DNA of 64,000 bases from Rhodoferax ferrireducens (GTDB lineage: Bacteria > Pseudomonadota > Gammaproteobacteria > Burkholderiales > Burkholderiaceae_C), in the NCBI RefSeq assembly GCF_003347515.1, contig NZ_QEII01000228.1, forward strand, positions 1-64,000, in the 5' to 3' direction. The notes under the pieces were generated by a model. It made no database searches, was not told the origin of the DNA, and worked only from the letters and a program-made list of their open reading frames with translations. The position numbers were made by a program, and so were the translations under genes. How positions within the stretch are numbered: position 1 is the first letter of the stretch; the number at the start of each line of letters is the position of its first letter. Positions 51,254 through 61,256 of this stretch are shown here, piece by piece.

Positions 51254-51988
51254 TTAAACGCGTGCGCCTGGGCGACGTGGCTGGTTTTGGTCGGCCGGCA
51301 CATTCAAGCGCCGGGCGCGAACCACCTGGTGGGGGCGGACCAGGTAGGCGACCGCACCAAAGCCACTCCAGACGTGAACGAGACGGGTGAAGGGGAAGAT
51401 CAGGAAGATGCTCATGCCCAGGAACATGTGCATCTTGAAGATCCAACCTGCTTCAGCGAGTAGCGCCGGTGCGCCGGTCTGGAAAGTCACGATGGACTGA
51501 GCCCATCCGGCCAGCTTCATCATCATGCTGCCGTCCAGATGCTGCGCCGACAGGGGAATGGTCGCCAGACCGAGAGCCAACTGAAGCCACAGCAAGATGA
51601 GCAGGACGATGTCGCTGGTCTTGGAGTTGACGCGAATGCGTGGCTCGGACAGGCGACGATGCAGGAGCAAGGTCACGCCCACAAAGCCCAGCAGGCCCGC
51701 GATGCCGCCCGACACCATGGCCATGAGCTGCTTGGCACCTGCGCTGATGAATGACTCATACACAAAGTGTGGGGTCAGCATGCCGAAGAAGTGCCCGAAA
51801 AACAAGAACAGCACGCCGATGTGAAACAGGTTGCTGCCGAGTCGCAATTGCCCAACTTTGAGCATTTGCGAAGAATCACTCTTCCAGGTGTATTGGTCGC
51901 GGTCAAACCGGATCAGGCTGCCCAGCAAAAAAATGGTCAAACAAATGTAGGGATACAAGCCAAACAAAAAAGTGTCGAGTGCGTTCAT
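51254..51988 (-). CDS. narI: Respiratory nitrate reductase gamma subunit (cytochrome b)
   Basis: 244 residues, five helices. The four haem b ligands are His56, His66, His187 and His205 (NLFHIGVLFLFFGHFFG and FKMHMFLG...LVHVWS), the same spacing as in E. coli NarI. It oxidises quinol and passes electrons to NarH. It overlaps narJ by four bases. Confidence 0.96.
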   Translation of the reverse strand: MNALDTFLFGLYPYICLTIFLLGSLIRFDRDQYTWKSDSSQMLKVGQLRLGSNLFHIGVLFLFFGHFFGMLTPHFVYESFISAGAKQLMAMVSGGIAGLLGFVGVTLLLHRRLSEPRIRVNSKTSDIVLLILLWLQLALGLATIPLSAQHLDGSMMMKLAGWAQSIVTFQTGAPALLAEAGWIFKMHMFLGMSIFLIFPFTRLVHVWSGFGAVAYLVRPHQVVRARRLNVPADQNQPRRPGARV

Positions 51989-52704
51989 GGTGATACTCCT
52001 TGCTGTGCAGCGGCTTTCGCGCTGGCGCGGGCCGCTTCATTTTTGACAAAGTGAATGGGCTGAGGCTGGCCGGGTTTGGCCTGACCGTTGGTTGAGCAGC
52101 CATCGAAGACGACCGGCTCTTCCCATGCCGTATCGATGGGTTCGTCCGGTACGACCTTGACCGCGTGCGCGGTCTCGCCCGCCAGTTCCAGCAGGGCACC
52201 CAGCACACTGGCGTAAGCGCTTTCACGCTGTTCCAAAGCGTTGAAGATGGCATTGAAAATGTGCGCCATCTCGCCCAGGAAGGCGCGGGCCTCCTTCGGC
52301 GGCTGGGTTGACACAAATTCGAGTACGGCCGGCAGATAGTCCGGCATCTCGTCCGGGGCCAGATACAGGCCGGCTTTTTCGTAGGTCTGCGCCAAATCAA
52401 TCATGGCCGGGCCGCGGTCACGCGAGTCGCCGTGCACATGCTCAAACAGATGCAAGGATGTGGCGCGACCGCGGTCGAACATCTCCACGTACGCCGCCTC
52501 GTTTTCCAGCGTGTCGCCGCTTTCCAGTGTGGCGATGAGTGTGTCGAGTTCGGCCAGGCGTAGCGCCGGGATGGTTTTGTCGGCGTGCAGCGCGCTGCGC
52601 ATGTCGCGCAAGTGGCCTCGCAATGTGGTGTCCGGGTAGGACAGCAGCCGGGCGAGTACCCGCAGGCTGATGGACGCATTAGGAAGATTGGATAGTAGGG
52701 ACAT
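51985..52704 (-). CDS. narJ: Nitrate reductase molybdenum cofactor assembly chaperone
   Basis: 239 residues, all helical in appearance, with the NarJ/DmsD family pattern LLSYPD...LRDM, TSLHLFEHVHGDSRDRGPAMIDL and LPDYLPAVLEFVS-type sequence (here MPDYLPAVLEFVS). It binds the NarG N-terminus and helps cofactor insertion. The C-terminal ~40 residues are polar and poorly conserved. It sits between narH and narI. Confidence 0.94.
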   Translation of the reverse strand: MSLLSNLPNASISLRVLARLLSYPDTTLRGHLRDMRSALHADKTIPALRLAELDTLIATLESGDTLENEAAYVEMFDRGRATSLHLFEHVHGDSRDRGPAMIDLAQTYEKAGLYLAPDEMPDYLPAVLEFVSTQPPKEARAFLGEMAHIFNAIFNALEQRESAYASVLGALLELAGETAHAVKVVPDEPIDTAWEEPVVFDGCSTNGQAKPGQPQPIHFVKNEAARASAKAAAQQGVSP

Positions 52705-52707
52705 GGC

Positions 52708-54231
52708 TCAAACCTCCGCCTTGATGGGAATGGTGCGGCGCTTGGCGCCGCCAAACAGACTGGGCTCGCTGGCGCCGTCAGAGCAACCGCTGCCAAACGA
52801 GAAACCGCAACCGCCGCGCACGTCAAAGGTGTTCTCGGCGTATTCGCGGTGCGTGCTGGGGATCACGAAGCGGTCTTCATAGTTGGCGATGGCCATCACG
52901 TGGTACATCTCTTCCACCTCCGCCTGGGTCATTTGCACCTGGTCCAATGCGGCGGTGTTGATGCGTCCGTCCACATGTTTTTCGCGCTGGTAAGCCCGCA
53001 TGGCCAGCATGCGTTCCAGCGCGCGCTCCACCGGCTGGGTGTCGCCGGCCGTCAGCAGGTTGGCCAGGTACTTGACCGGGATGCGCAATTGCTTGACATC
53101 CGGAATCTCGCCATTGATGCCGATGTGGCCGGCATTGGCCGCCGCACTGATGGGCGAGAGTGGCGGTACATACCAGACCATCGGCAGGGTGCGGTACTCG
53201 GGGTGCAAGGGCAGGGCGACCTTCCAGTCGACCGCCATCTTGTACACCGGGCTGTTGCGTGCGGCTTCCATCCATTTGTCCGGAATGCCGTCGATGCGAG
53301 CCTGCTCAATCACGGCTGGATCATGCGGGTTCAGGAAAATATCGAGTTGGGCCTGGTACAGGTCACGATCGTGCTCGACGCTGGCGGCTTCCTGAATACG
53401 GTCGGCATCGTAGAGCAGCACGCCGAGGTAGCGGATGCGACCGACGCAGGTCTCGCTGCATACCGTGGGCTGACCGGCTTCAATACGCGGGTAGCAGAAG
53501 ATGCACTTTTCGGCTTTGCCGGATTTCCAGTTGTAGTAGATCTTCTTGTACGGGCAGCCGCTCACGCACATGCGCCAGCCACGGCATTTGTCCTGGTCGA
53601 TCAGCACAATGCCGTCTTCCTCGCGCTTGTAGATCGAGCCGGACGGGCAGCTGGCCACGCACGCCGGGTTCAGGCAGTGCTCGCACAATCTGGGCAGGTA
53701 CATCATGAAGGTGTTTTCGAACTGACCGTAAATGTCCTTCTGGATGTCGTCGAAGTTCTTGTCCTTGCTGCGCTTGGAGAACTCGCCGCCCAGGATTTCT
53801 TCCCAGTTCGGACCCCACTCAATCTTCTCCATCCGCTTGCCGGTGATCAGGCTGCGCGGGCGCGCTGTTGGCGCTGCCTTGGACTCGGGCGCCGATTGCA
53901 GGTGGTGGTAGTCGAAGGTGAAGGGCTCGTAGTAGTCGTCAATCTCCGGCATGTTCGGGTTGGCGAAGATGCGCATGAGCAGCTTCCACTTGGCCCCCTG
54001 GCGCGGCTCGATCTTGCCGTTGGCTTTGCGAATCCAGCCGCCATTCCATTTGTCCTGGTTTTCCCATTCCTTGGGGTAGCCAATGCCGGGCTTGGTCTCG
54101 ACGTTGTTGAACCAGGCGTACTCCATGCCGGGGCGGCTGGTCCAGACGTTCTTGCAGGTGACTGAACAGGTGTGGCAACCGATGCACTTGTCCAGGTTCA
54201 GCACCATGCCGATTTGGGCGCGAATTTTCAT
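52708..54231 (-). CDS. narH: Respiratory nitrate reductase beta subunit
   Basis: 507 residues from the ATG at 54231, where the conserved MKIRAQIGMVLNLDKCIGCHTCS start begins. Upstream codons in frame are not conserved. Four Cys groups for Fe-S clusters are visible: CIGCHTCSVTC, CEHCLNPACVASC, CRGWRMCVSGC (with the Trp that marks the 3Fe-4S site) and CIFCYPR...CSETC. It carries electrons from NarI to NarG. Confidence 0.97.
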   Translation of the reverse strand: MKIRAQIGMVLNLDKCIGCHTCSVTCKNVWTSRPGMEYAWFNNVETKPGIGYPKEWENQDKWNGGWIRKANGKIEPRQGAKWKLLMRIFANPNMPEIDDYYEPFTFDYHHLQSAPESKAAPTARPRSLITGKRMEKIEWGPNWEEILGGEFSKRSKDKNFDDIQKDIYGQFENTFMMYLPRLCEHCLNPACVASCPSGSIYKREEDGIVLIDQDKCRGWRMCVSGCPYKKIYYNWKSGKAEKCIFCYPRIEAGQPTVCSETCVGRIRYLGVLLYDADRIQEAASVEHDRDLYQAQLDIFLNPHDPAVIEQARIDGIPDKWMEAARNSPVYKMAVDWKVALPLHPEYRTLPMVWYVPPLSPISAAANAGHIGINGEIPDVKQLRIPVKYLANLLTAGDTQPVERALERMLAMRAYQREKHVDGRINTAALDQVQMTQAEVEEMYHVMAIANYEDRFVIPSTHREYAENTFDVRGGCGFSFGSGCSDGASEPSLFGGAKRRTIPIKAEV

Positions 54232-54242
54232 GAGGTTTCTCC

Positions 54243-57200
54243 TTAGGCGTGGTCTGCTGTGGCTGAGCTGTCTGCGGAATCGGGCTCGTCGTCCAGCCAA
54301 TCCACCTTGTTCATCTTGCGCACCACCACAAACTCGTCGCGGTTGGTACCGATGGTTCCGTAGTAGTTGAAACCGTAGCTGAACTGGGCGTAACCGCCGA
54401 TCATGTGAGTCGGCTTGAGCACAATCCGGGTCACCGAGTTGTGGATACCGCCGCGCATGCCGGTAATCTCCGAACCCGGGGTGTTGACGATCTTTTCCTG
54501 TGCGTGGTACATCATCACCATGCCGGGTTTGACCCGCTGGCTGACCACGGCACGGGCCGCGATGGCGCCGTTGAGGTTGAACAACTCGATCCAGTCGTTG
54601 TCGACGATGCCGGCCAATTTGGCGTCGTCTTCACTCATCCATACGCAGGGGCCGCCGCGGCTGAGCGTGAGCATCAACAGGTTGTCGGTGTAGGTGGAGT
54701 GGATACCCCACTTCTGGTGTGGCGTGATGAAGTTCAGGGCAATTTCAGCGTTGCCATTGGGTTTGATGCCCTGAATGCCGGCCGTGGTCTTGAGGTCGAC
54801 CGGGGGGCGATAGGTGGTGAAGCCTTCGCCAAAAGCAGTCATCCATGGGTGATCCATGTAGAACTGCTGGCGCCCGGTCAGCGTACGCCATGGGATCATC
54901 TCGTGCACGTTGGTGTAGCCCGCGTTGTAGGACACGGTCTCAGACTCAATACCGCTCCAGGTCGGCGAGCTGATGATCTTGCGCGGCTGGGCCTGGATGT
55001 CGCGGAAGCGAATTTTTTCGTCCTCGCGGTGGATCGCCAGGTGGGTATGGTCCAGACCCGTTTGTTTGCCCAGCGCTTCCCAGGCCTTGACGGCCACATG
55101 GCCATTGGTTTCGGGTGCGAGTTGCAGAACCACCTCGCAAGCGTCGATGTCGGTTTCAATTTTCGGCATGCCGCAGGTCGCGCCCTGGTCGGTCACCAGG
55201 CCATTGAGTTCGCCCAATTGCTTGACTTCGATCTGCGTGTTCCAGTTGATGCCCTTGCCTCCGTTACCCACTTTGTTCATCAGTGGGCCCAGCGCCGTGA
55301 AACGCTTGTACACATTGGGGTAATCGCGTTCCACCACTGCCATATTGGGCGCGGTCTTGCCGGGGATCAGGTCGATCTCGCCGGCTTTCCAGTCTTGCAC
55401 ACCGAAAGGCTGCGCCAGTTCGGCGGGCGTGTCGTGCATCAAGGGTGTCAAGACCATTTCACGCTCAACGCCCAAGTGGCCCACACAGACTTCACTGAAT
55501 TTCTTGGCGAAGCCTTTGTAGATGTCCCAGTCGCTGCGGGACTGCCAAGCCGGGTCCACCGCCGTGCTTAAGGGGTGAATAAAGGGGTGCATGTCGCTGG
55601 TGTTGAGGTCGTTCTTCTCATACCAGGTGGCAGTGGGCAACACGATGTCGGAATACAGACAGGTGGTGCTCATGCGGAAGTCCAGCGTCACCAGCAAGTC
55701 CAGCTTGCCTTCGGGTGCCTTGTCGTGCCAGACCACTTCGGTCGGTTTGGCTTCGTCGTGTCCCAGGTCCTTGCCCTGCACGCCGTGGCTGGTGCCCAGC
55801 AGGTGTTTCAGGAAGTACTCGTGTCCCTTGCCGCTGGAGCCCAGGATGTTGGAGCGCCAGACGAACATATTGCGCGGCCAGTTGTCGGGATGGTCCGGGT
55901 CTTCGCAGCTCATTTTGAGCGAGCCGTCTTTCAGGCCTTTAACGGCGTAGTCCTTGGGGTCCATGCCAGCGGCGTTCGCGTCGCGCACCACCTGCAAGGG
56001 GTTTGTCTTCAGCTGCGGAGCGGACGGCAACCAGCCCATGCGCTCGGCGCGCACGTTGTAGTCGATCATGCTGCCGCCGTAGAGTTTTTTGTCGGCCAGC
56101 GGCGAGAGCACTTCTTCCATGCCCAGCTTCTCATAACGCCACTGGTCGGTGTGGGCGTAGAAGAAGCTGGTGGAGTTCATCTGCCGGGGCGGGCGAATCC
56201 AGTCCAGGGCAAAGGCCAGTGCGGTCCAGCCGGTTTGGGGCCGGAGCTTTTCCTGACCCACATAGTGCGCCCAGCCGCCACCGCTTTGACCGATGCAGCC
56301 GCACATCATCAGCATGTTGATGACGCCACGGTAGTTCATGTCGCTGTGGTACCAGTGGTTCATGGCCGCGCCGATGATGACCATGGACTTGCCATGGGTC
56401 TTGTCGGCATTGTCGGCAAACTGGCGTGCCACGGTGATCAGCTGCTCACGCGGCGTGCCGGTGATGCGCTCCTGCCAGGCGGGCGTGTACGGTGTGTCGT
56501 CGTTGAAGTCTTTGGCTGCCATCTCACCCGGCAGGCCGCGCGCTACGCCATAGTTGGCCACTTGCAGGTCGAACACGGTGGCCACCAGTGCCTCGCGCTG
56601 TTCGCCTTCCTTGCCTAGGGAAATACGTTGCACGGGCACGGTGCGCACCAGCACGTTGTTGGCACCATCGCCGCTGGCATTGTTCGGAAAGTGCTCGCTG
56701 ACGATGCCGCCGAAGTAGGGGAAGCCCACCTTCGCGGTCTCGGTGCTGGGGTTTTCACCTTCCATGACCGACAGTTTGAGTTTCACCTCGCTGCCATGGC
56801 GGGCTTCCTTGGCCTCCAGATTCCACTGGCCTTCGTCGGCGCGGCCGTCCGGACCCCAGCGGAAGCCGATGGCGCCGTTGGGCAGAACCACTTTGCCGTT
56901 GTCATCCAGGGCGACGGTTTTCCACTCGGGGTTGTTGGCCGCGCCGAGCTTGCCGTTGAAGTCGGAGGCGCGCACGTAACGGTCCGGCACCATGACGGTT
57001 TCGCCACTGGGCAACTGATGTTCCTTGAGCATCACCAGCATCGGCATGTCGGTGTAGCGGCGCACATAGTTGTCGAAGTAGGCGCTGCGTGGCTTGCCAC
57101 CATCGGGGAAGTAAAACTCCTTGAGGATGACGTGACCCATGGCCATGGCCACGGCGGCGTCCGTGCCCTGTTTGGGCTTCATCCAGATGTCGGACAGTTT

Positions 57201-58064
57201 GGCGACTTCGGAATAGTCAGGCGTGACCGCCACTGTCTTGGTGCCTTTGTAGCGAACTTCGGTGAAGAAGTGGGCGTCGGGCGTGCGGGTTTGGGGCACA
57301 TTGGAGCCCCAGGCGATGATGAAGGTGGAGTTGTACCAGTCGGCCGATTCGGGCACGTCGGTTTGTTCGCCCCAGACTTGCGGGCTGCTGGGAGGCAGGT
57401 CGCAATACCAGTCGTAAAAGCTCATGCACACGCCGCCGATCAGGCTCAAATAACGGCTGCCCGCTGCATACGAGACCATGGACATGGCGGGAATCGGCGA
57501 GAAGCCGATGATGCGGTCCGGGCCGTGCTTTTTGATGGTGTACACATTGGCGGCGGCCACCATTTCATTGACCTCGTCCCAGCTGGAGCGCACGAAGCCG
57601 CCCAAGCCGCGCACACTTTGGTATTCCTTGCGTTTTTCATCAGACTGGGCAATGGCGGCCCAGGCATCCACCGGGTCATACGAGGTGCGGGCTTCGCGCC
57701 ACAGCTTAAGCAGACGACCACGCACCATGGGGTATTTCACGCGGTTGGCGCTGTACAGGTACCAGCTGTAGCTGGCGCCGCGTGCGCAGCCGCGTGGCTC
57801 GTGGTTGGGCATGTCCCAACGCGTGCGGGGGTAGTCGGTTTGCTGGGTTTCCCAGGTCACGATGCCGCCTTTGACATAGATCTTCCACGAGCAGGAGCCT
57901 GTGCAATTCACGCCATGGGTGGAGCGGACGATTTTGTCGTGCGCCCAGCGGTCGCGATACGCGTCCTCCCAAGTGCGGTCTTCACCGGTGGTGACGCCGT
58001 GGTCGCCCGAGAAGGGCTCCGTGGCTTGCGAAAAATAACTGAGTCGATCCAGAAAATGGCTCAT
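54243..58064 (-). CDS. narG: Respiratory nitrate reductase alpha subunit (molybdoenzyme)
   Basis: 1273 residues, the usual NarG length. The N-terminal FS0 cluster site has His50, Cys54 and Cys58 (STHGVNCTGSCSW), a later Cys in RGCARGASYSWY, and the Mo-ligand Asp region PESADWYNSTFIIAWGSN. It reduces nitrate to nitrite on the cytoplasmic side with a bis-MGD cofactor. It begins 116 bases after narK2, and a dispersed repeat fills that gap. Confidence 0.98.
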   Translation of the reverse strand: MSHFLDRLSYFSQATEPFSGDHGVTTGEDRTWEDAYRDRWAHDKIVRSTHGVNCTGSCSWKIYVKGGIVTWETQQTDYPRTRWDMPNHEPRGCARGASYSWYLYSANRVKYPMVRGRLLKLWREARTSYDPVDAWAAIAQSDEKRKEYQSVRGLGGFVRSSWDEVNEMVAAANVYTIKKHGPDRIIGFSPIPAMSMVSYAAGSRYLSLIGGVCMSFYDWYCDLPPSSPQVWGEQTDVPESADWYNSTFIIAWGSNVPQTRTPDAHFFTEVRYKGTKTVAVTPDYSEVAKLSDIWMKPKQGTDAAVAMAMGHVILKEFYFPDGGKPRSAYFDNYVRRYTDMPMLVMLKEHQLPSGETVMVPDRYVRASDFNGKLGAANNPEWKTVALDDNGKVVLPNGAIGFRWGPDGRADEGQWNLEAKEARHGSEVKLKLSVMEGENPSTETAKVGFPYFGGIVSEHFPNNASGDGANNVLVRTVPVQRISLGKEGEQREALVATVFDLQVANYGVARGLPGEMAAKDFNDDTPYTPAWQERITGTPREQLITVARQFADNADKTHGKSMVIIGAAMNHWYHSDMNYRGVINMLMMCGCIGQSGGGWAHYVGQEKLRPQTGWTALAFALDWIRPPRQMNSTSFFYAHTDQWRYEKLGMEEVLSPLADKKLYGGSMIDYNVRAERMGWLPSAPQLKTNPLQVVRDANAAGMDPKDYAVKGLKDGSLKMSCEDPDHPDNWPRNMFVWRSNILGSSGKGHEYFLKHLLGTSHGVQGKDLGHDEAKPTEVVWHDKAPEGKLDLLVTLDFRMSTTCLYSDIVLPTATWYEKNDLNTSDMHPFIHPLSTAVDPAWQSRSDWDIYKGFAKKFSEVCVGHLGVEREMVLTPLMHDTPAELAQPFGVQDWKAGEIDLIPGKTAPNMAVVERDYPNVYKRFTALGPLMNKVGNGGKGINWNTQIEVKQLGELNGLVTDQGATCGMPKIETDIDACEVVLQLAPETNGHVAVKAWEALGKQTGLDHTHLAIHREDEKIRFRDIQAQPRKIISSPTWSGIESETVSYNAGYTNVHEMIPWRTLTGRQQFYMDHPWMTAFGEGFTTYRPPVDLKTTAGIQGIKPNGNAEIALNFITPHQKWGIHSTYTDNLLMLTLSRGGPCVWMSEDDAKLAGIVDNDWIELFNLNGAIAARAVVSQRVKPGMVMMYHAQEKIVNTPGSEITGMRGGIHNSVTRIVLKPTHMIGGYAQFSYGFNYYGTIGTNRDEFVVVRKMNKVDWLDDEPDSADSSATADHA

Positions 58065-58086
58065 GGGATACCTCGTTAGAAAGGGT

Positions 58087-58155
58087 GAATTTATATAAAA
58101 ACAGGCTCTAGCCCTTGTGCATCATGCACAAATAGCTATTAAAACAATAGCAATT
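58087..58155 (+). repeat. Dispersed ~70-bp repeat, copy C
   Basis: Reads GAATTTATATAAAAAC...GCTCTAGCCC...ATGCACAAATAGCTATTA...AATAGCAATTT, between narK2 and narG. It aligns over its length with the copies at 10315, 19066 and 37281. It would be transcribed within any narK-narG message. Confidence 0.65.
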
Positions 58156-58180
58156 TGCATTCATGAGCAGCGGAGAGGGC

Positions 58181-59809
58181 TCATGGGTTCTTGATTTCCG
58201 AGCCGGCGCGCAGGTAGAACCACCAGTTGAGCACCAGGCACAGGGCGTAGAACACCGCGAATCCGTACATGGCCATCTGGGGTGTGCCGGCCTTGATTTG
58301 GGCGCCAATCACCACGGGGGCGATGAACGCGCCGTACGCCGCAATGGCGGAGGTCCAGCCCAGCACGGGGCCGGCTTGTTGGCGGTCAAAAATCACGCCA
58401 ATGGTGCGAAATGTGGAGCCGTTGCCAATACCGCTGGCAGCGAACAGCAGCACGAACAGCCACATGAAGGTGGAGAAGTACTGCTCCGGCGTGGCCGAGC
58501 CGTAGGCCTGCATCATCACGTAGCCCACCCAGCCCGAGGCCACGACCATGACCGCCGAGATGATTTGCGTCACGATGGAGCCGCCGACCTTGTCCGAAAT
58601 CCAACCGCCAATGGGCCGCACAAGCGCGCCGACAAAGGGGCCGATCCAGGCGTAGGTGAGCGCCGAGACTGCGTTGGGATTCTTCAGTGTGTGCTGCATC
58701 ACGCCCGCTGCATCGGGCACGTGACTGATGCCAAAGATCACCGTGATCGCCAGCGGCAGGGCCATGGAGAAGCCAATGAAGGAGCCGAAAGTCACGATGT
58801 ACAGCGCCGTCATGGACCAAGTGTGCTTGTTGCTGAAGATGGCGAACTGCTTGCTGATGTTTTCCTTCATCGTGCCAAACGCCGTGAGCTTCAATACCAA
58901 CAGCGTGCTGATGATGATCAGCGGCATCGCGACCCACATGTTCAGCAGACCCAGGCCGGTGGGCTTGGGCAGGTACAGGTAGAGGCCCAGGCCGGCCGGT
59001 ACGAACGACAGGGTGTAGAGCCAGATAATTTTCAGAAACGCACCGATGGTGCCGCCGATGTCGGGTGACACGGTCTTCAGGTTGTTCATGCCGAAGTAAC
59101 ACAGGATGGACAGGGGAATCAGTGACAGCAGCCAGGCAAAGCCGGCGTTCTGGATCCAGGTCGGTGTGCCCGCAGTGATCTTGCCAAAAATCCAGCCACT
59201 GTCTTTCACCAGTGTCATGGACTCACCGGCGAAGCCGCCAAACAGGCTCATGGTCATCACCAGCGGGATCACGATCTGCATCGTGGTAACACCGAAGTTG
59301 CCCAGGCCAGCGTTCAGGCCCAGTGCCGTGCCTTGCAAACGCTTCGGGAAGAAGGTGCTGATGTTGGACATGGAGCTGGCGAAATTGCCACCGCCCACGC
59401 CCGACCACAGGGCCATCAGCTGAAAGACCCACAGCGGCCATTCCTTGTGCTGCAAGGCGATGCCGGTGCCAATGGCGGGTGCCAACAACATGGCCGTGGT
59501 CAGGAAAATGGTGTTGCGCCCGCCCGCCAGCCGGATCAGGAATGAGGCCGGGATGCGCATGGTGGCGCCAGCCAGACCTGAGATGGCGGTAAGGGTGAAG
59601 AGCTCAGCCTGGGTGAACGGAAATCCCAGATTCAGCATCTGCACGGTGATGATGCCCCACATGCCCCAGACGGCGAAGCCGCACAGCAGGCTGGGCACCG
59701 AGATCCACAGATTGCGGTAAGCGATTTTCTTGCCCGTGGTTTCCCAAAATCGTTCGTCTTCCGGACGCCAGTCAGCGATATCTACGCCGGATTGTGTTTT
59801 CATATTCAT
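58181..59809 (-). CDS. narK2: NarK2-type nitrate/nitrite transporter (MFS)
   Basis: 542 residues, 12 or more helices. It opens with WRPEDERFWETTGKKIAYRNLWISVP, typical of the E. coli NarK/NarK2 group, and contains the nitrate signature region SGLAGATMRIPASFLIRLAGGRN with its conserved Arg. A second signature block lies near GVGGGNFASSMSNIS. It is thought to exchange nitrate for nitrite. It follows narK1 by 23 bases. Confidence 0.94.
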   Translation of the reverse strand: MNMKTQSGVDIADWRPEDERFWETTGKKIAYRNLWISVPSLLCGFAVWGMWGIITVQMLNLGFPFTQAELFTLTAISGLAGATMRIPASFLIRLAGGRNTIFLTTAMLLAPAIGTGIALQHKEWPLWVFQLMALWSGVGGGNFASSMSNISTFFPKRLQGTALGLNAGLGNFGVTTMQIVIPLVMTMSLFGGFAGESMTLVKDSGWIFGKITAGTPTWIQNAGFAWLLSLIPLSILCYFGMNNLKTVSPDIGGTIGAFLKIIWLYTLSFVPAGLGLYLYLPKPTGLGLLNMWVAMPLIIISTLLVLKLTAFGTMKENISKQFAIFSNKHTWSMTALYIVTFGSFIGFSMALPLAITVIFGISHVPDAAGVMQHTLKNPNAVSALTYAWIGPFVGALVRPIGGWISDKVGGSIVTQIISAVMVVASGWVGYVMMQAYGSATPEQYFSTFMWLFVLLFAASGIGNGSTFRTIGVIFDRQQAGPVLGWTSAIAAYGAFIAPVVIGAQIKAGTPQMAMYGFAVFYALCLVLNWWFYLRAGSEIKNP

Positions 59810-59832
59810 AGGTTCTTTCGGTAAAACTGAGT

Positions 59833-61089
59833 TCAGTTCTGCAGGCTGAAGGGCACAGCGTTCTTGCCCATGACTTCACTGCGACGCACTTCGGTCCAGT
59901 ACATCCAGATGAGCGAGACCCAGACCACGCCGTACATCAACATGAAGGCGCTGGAGCGGATGCCCGTCAGGTCCATCAAGGCCCCGAACATGATGGGAAG
60001 GACAAAACCGCCCAGTCCGCCGGCCAGGCCCACAATGCCGCTGATGGTGCCGATGTTCGTGGGGTAGTCGTCGCTGATGTATTTGAAGACGCTGGCCTTG
60101 CCGAACGCAAAGGCGATGCCCAGAATGAACATCAAACCCGTGAACGCGTAGATGTTGAGGCCGAGGTGGAAGGTGGCCGGACCCGAGGTGGTGGCAATGG
60201 TGAAGTCGGTTTGAGGGTAACTCAGGAAGAACAGACAGATCCAGCTCACCCACAGAACCCACCAGGTGACGCTGTGCGCGCCCCATTTGTCCGACATCCA
60301 GCCGCCCACGGCGCGCAGTACGCCACCGGGCAGCGAGAAGCAGGCGGCCAGCAAGGCGGCGGAGCGAATATCCAGCCCGAATTCGCCGACGTAGTACTGC
60401 ACCATCCACAGGGACAAGGCCACATAGCCGCCGAATACGATGCTGTAGTACTGGCAGTACTTCATCACTTTCGGATCTTTTAGCGATTTCAGTTGATCGC
60501 TGAACTTGGTGTGGCTCGATACCAGGTGAGTTGGGTCGCTGTGGCTGAAAAACCAGAACAGCACGACCGTTCCCAACATGATGGCGGCATACACCTGCGG
60601 CACCATCGTCCAGCCAAATGCCACGACCAGCGCGGGTGCGACGAACTTGTTGACGGCGGCCCCCGAGTTGCCAGCGCCATAGACGCCCATGGCGAAACCC
60701 TGCTGGTTTCTGGGAAACCAGCGTGCGACATAAGGCGTGCCCACGGAAAACGATCCGCCGGCCAATCCCACGAACAGGCCGATGACCAGGAAGTGCCAGT
60801 AGGCGGTGGCGTAACTCATCAAATAGATGGCCGGCACTGTCAGTGCCATCAAGAGGGCCATCACGATACGGCCGCCGTATTTGTCGGTCCAGATGCCCAG
60901 TGGGACCCGAATCAGCGACCCGGTTAGTACGGGTGTTGCTGTCAGTAGTCCGAATTCTGTGGCGTTGAGCCCCAGTATCTTCTTGATCGGGATGCCGATC
61001 ACACCAAACATCATCCAGACCATAAAGCACACCGTGAATGCCAGTGTGCTGACCATGAGCACGGAGAGTGCCTGCCCTTTTTTTGTCAT
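59833..61089 (-). CDS. narK1: NarK1-type nitrate transporter (MFS)
   Basis: 418 residues from the ATG at 61089, preceded by AAGGAG at good spacing. Longer frames upstream are not conserved. The sequence LTATPVLTGSLIRVPLGIWTDKYGG and the block GLAGGSFSVGTPYVARWFP are the NNP-family signatures with the conserved Arg. The NarK1 group is considered a proton-coupled nitrate importer that primes respiration. Tandem narK1-narK2 genes upstream of narG are usual in denitrifiers. Confidence 0.94.
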   Translation of the reverse strand: MTKKGQALSVLMVSTLAFTVCFMVWMMFGVIGIPIKKILGLNATEFGLLTATPVLTGSLIRVPLGIWTDKYGGRIVMALLMALTVPAIYLMSYATAYWHFLVIGLFVGLAGGSFSVGTPYVARWFPRNQQGFAMGVYGAGNSGAAVNKFVAPALVVAFGWTMVPQVYAAIMLGTVVLFWFFSHSDPTHLVSSHTKFSDQLKSLKDPKVMKYCQYYSIVFGGYVALSLWMVQYYVGEFGLDIRSAALLAACFSLPGGVLRAVGGWMSDKWGAHSVTWWVLWVSWICLFFLSYPQTDFTIATTSGPATFHLGLNIYAFTGLMFILGIAFAFGKASVFKYISDDYPTNIGTISGIVGLAGGLGGFVLPIMFGALMDLTGIRSSAFMLMYGVVWVSLIWMYWTEVRRSEVMGKNAVPFSLQN

Positions 61090-61202
61090 GTCAAAAACTC
61101 CTTTTTTGCATGACATGACTTTAGGGCGGACCGGCCTGGAGCGGCATCCCTCTGAAGGAGCGGCGACCAGGGTAAATGGAACTACGCGACGGCCCGGCCG
61201 CA

Positions 61203-61218
61203 TAGTTCTGACGAACTA
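61203..61218 (-). promoter_or_regulatory. Candidate NarL 7-2-7 operator upstream of narK1
   Basis: TAGTTCT-GA-CGAACTA is two inverted heptamers separated by two bases, the spacing NarL uses. Each heptamer resembles the E. coli consensus TACYYMT apart from one or two positions. It lies 113 bases upstream of the narK1 start, just downstream of narL. Confidence 0.45.
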
Positions 61219-61242
61219 GCGAAGCGCTGTTATCGCGATTGT

Positions 61243-61256
61243 TTGCGCCAGATCAA
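61243..61256 (-). promoter_or_regulatory. Weak FNR-like box upstream of narK1
   Basis: Minus strand TTGAT-CTGG-CGCAA matches the FNR consensus at eight of ten fixed positions. It overlaps the narL stop and lies 24 bases beyond the candidate NarL site, an arrangement common at nar promoters. The match is imperfect. Confidence 0.35.

Noticed and set aside
54405..58079. Several long plus-strand open frames opposite narG
   Set aside because: High GC at third positions opens antisense frames. They have no recognisable domains, while narG on the other strand is complete.
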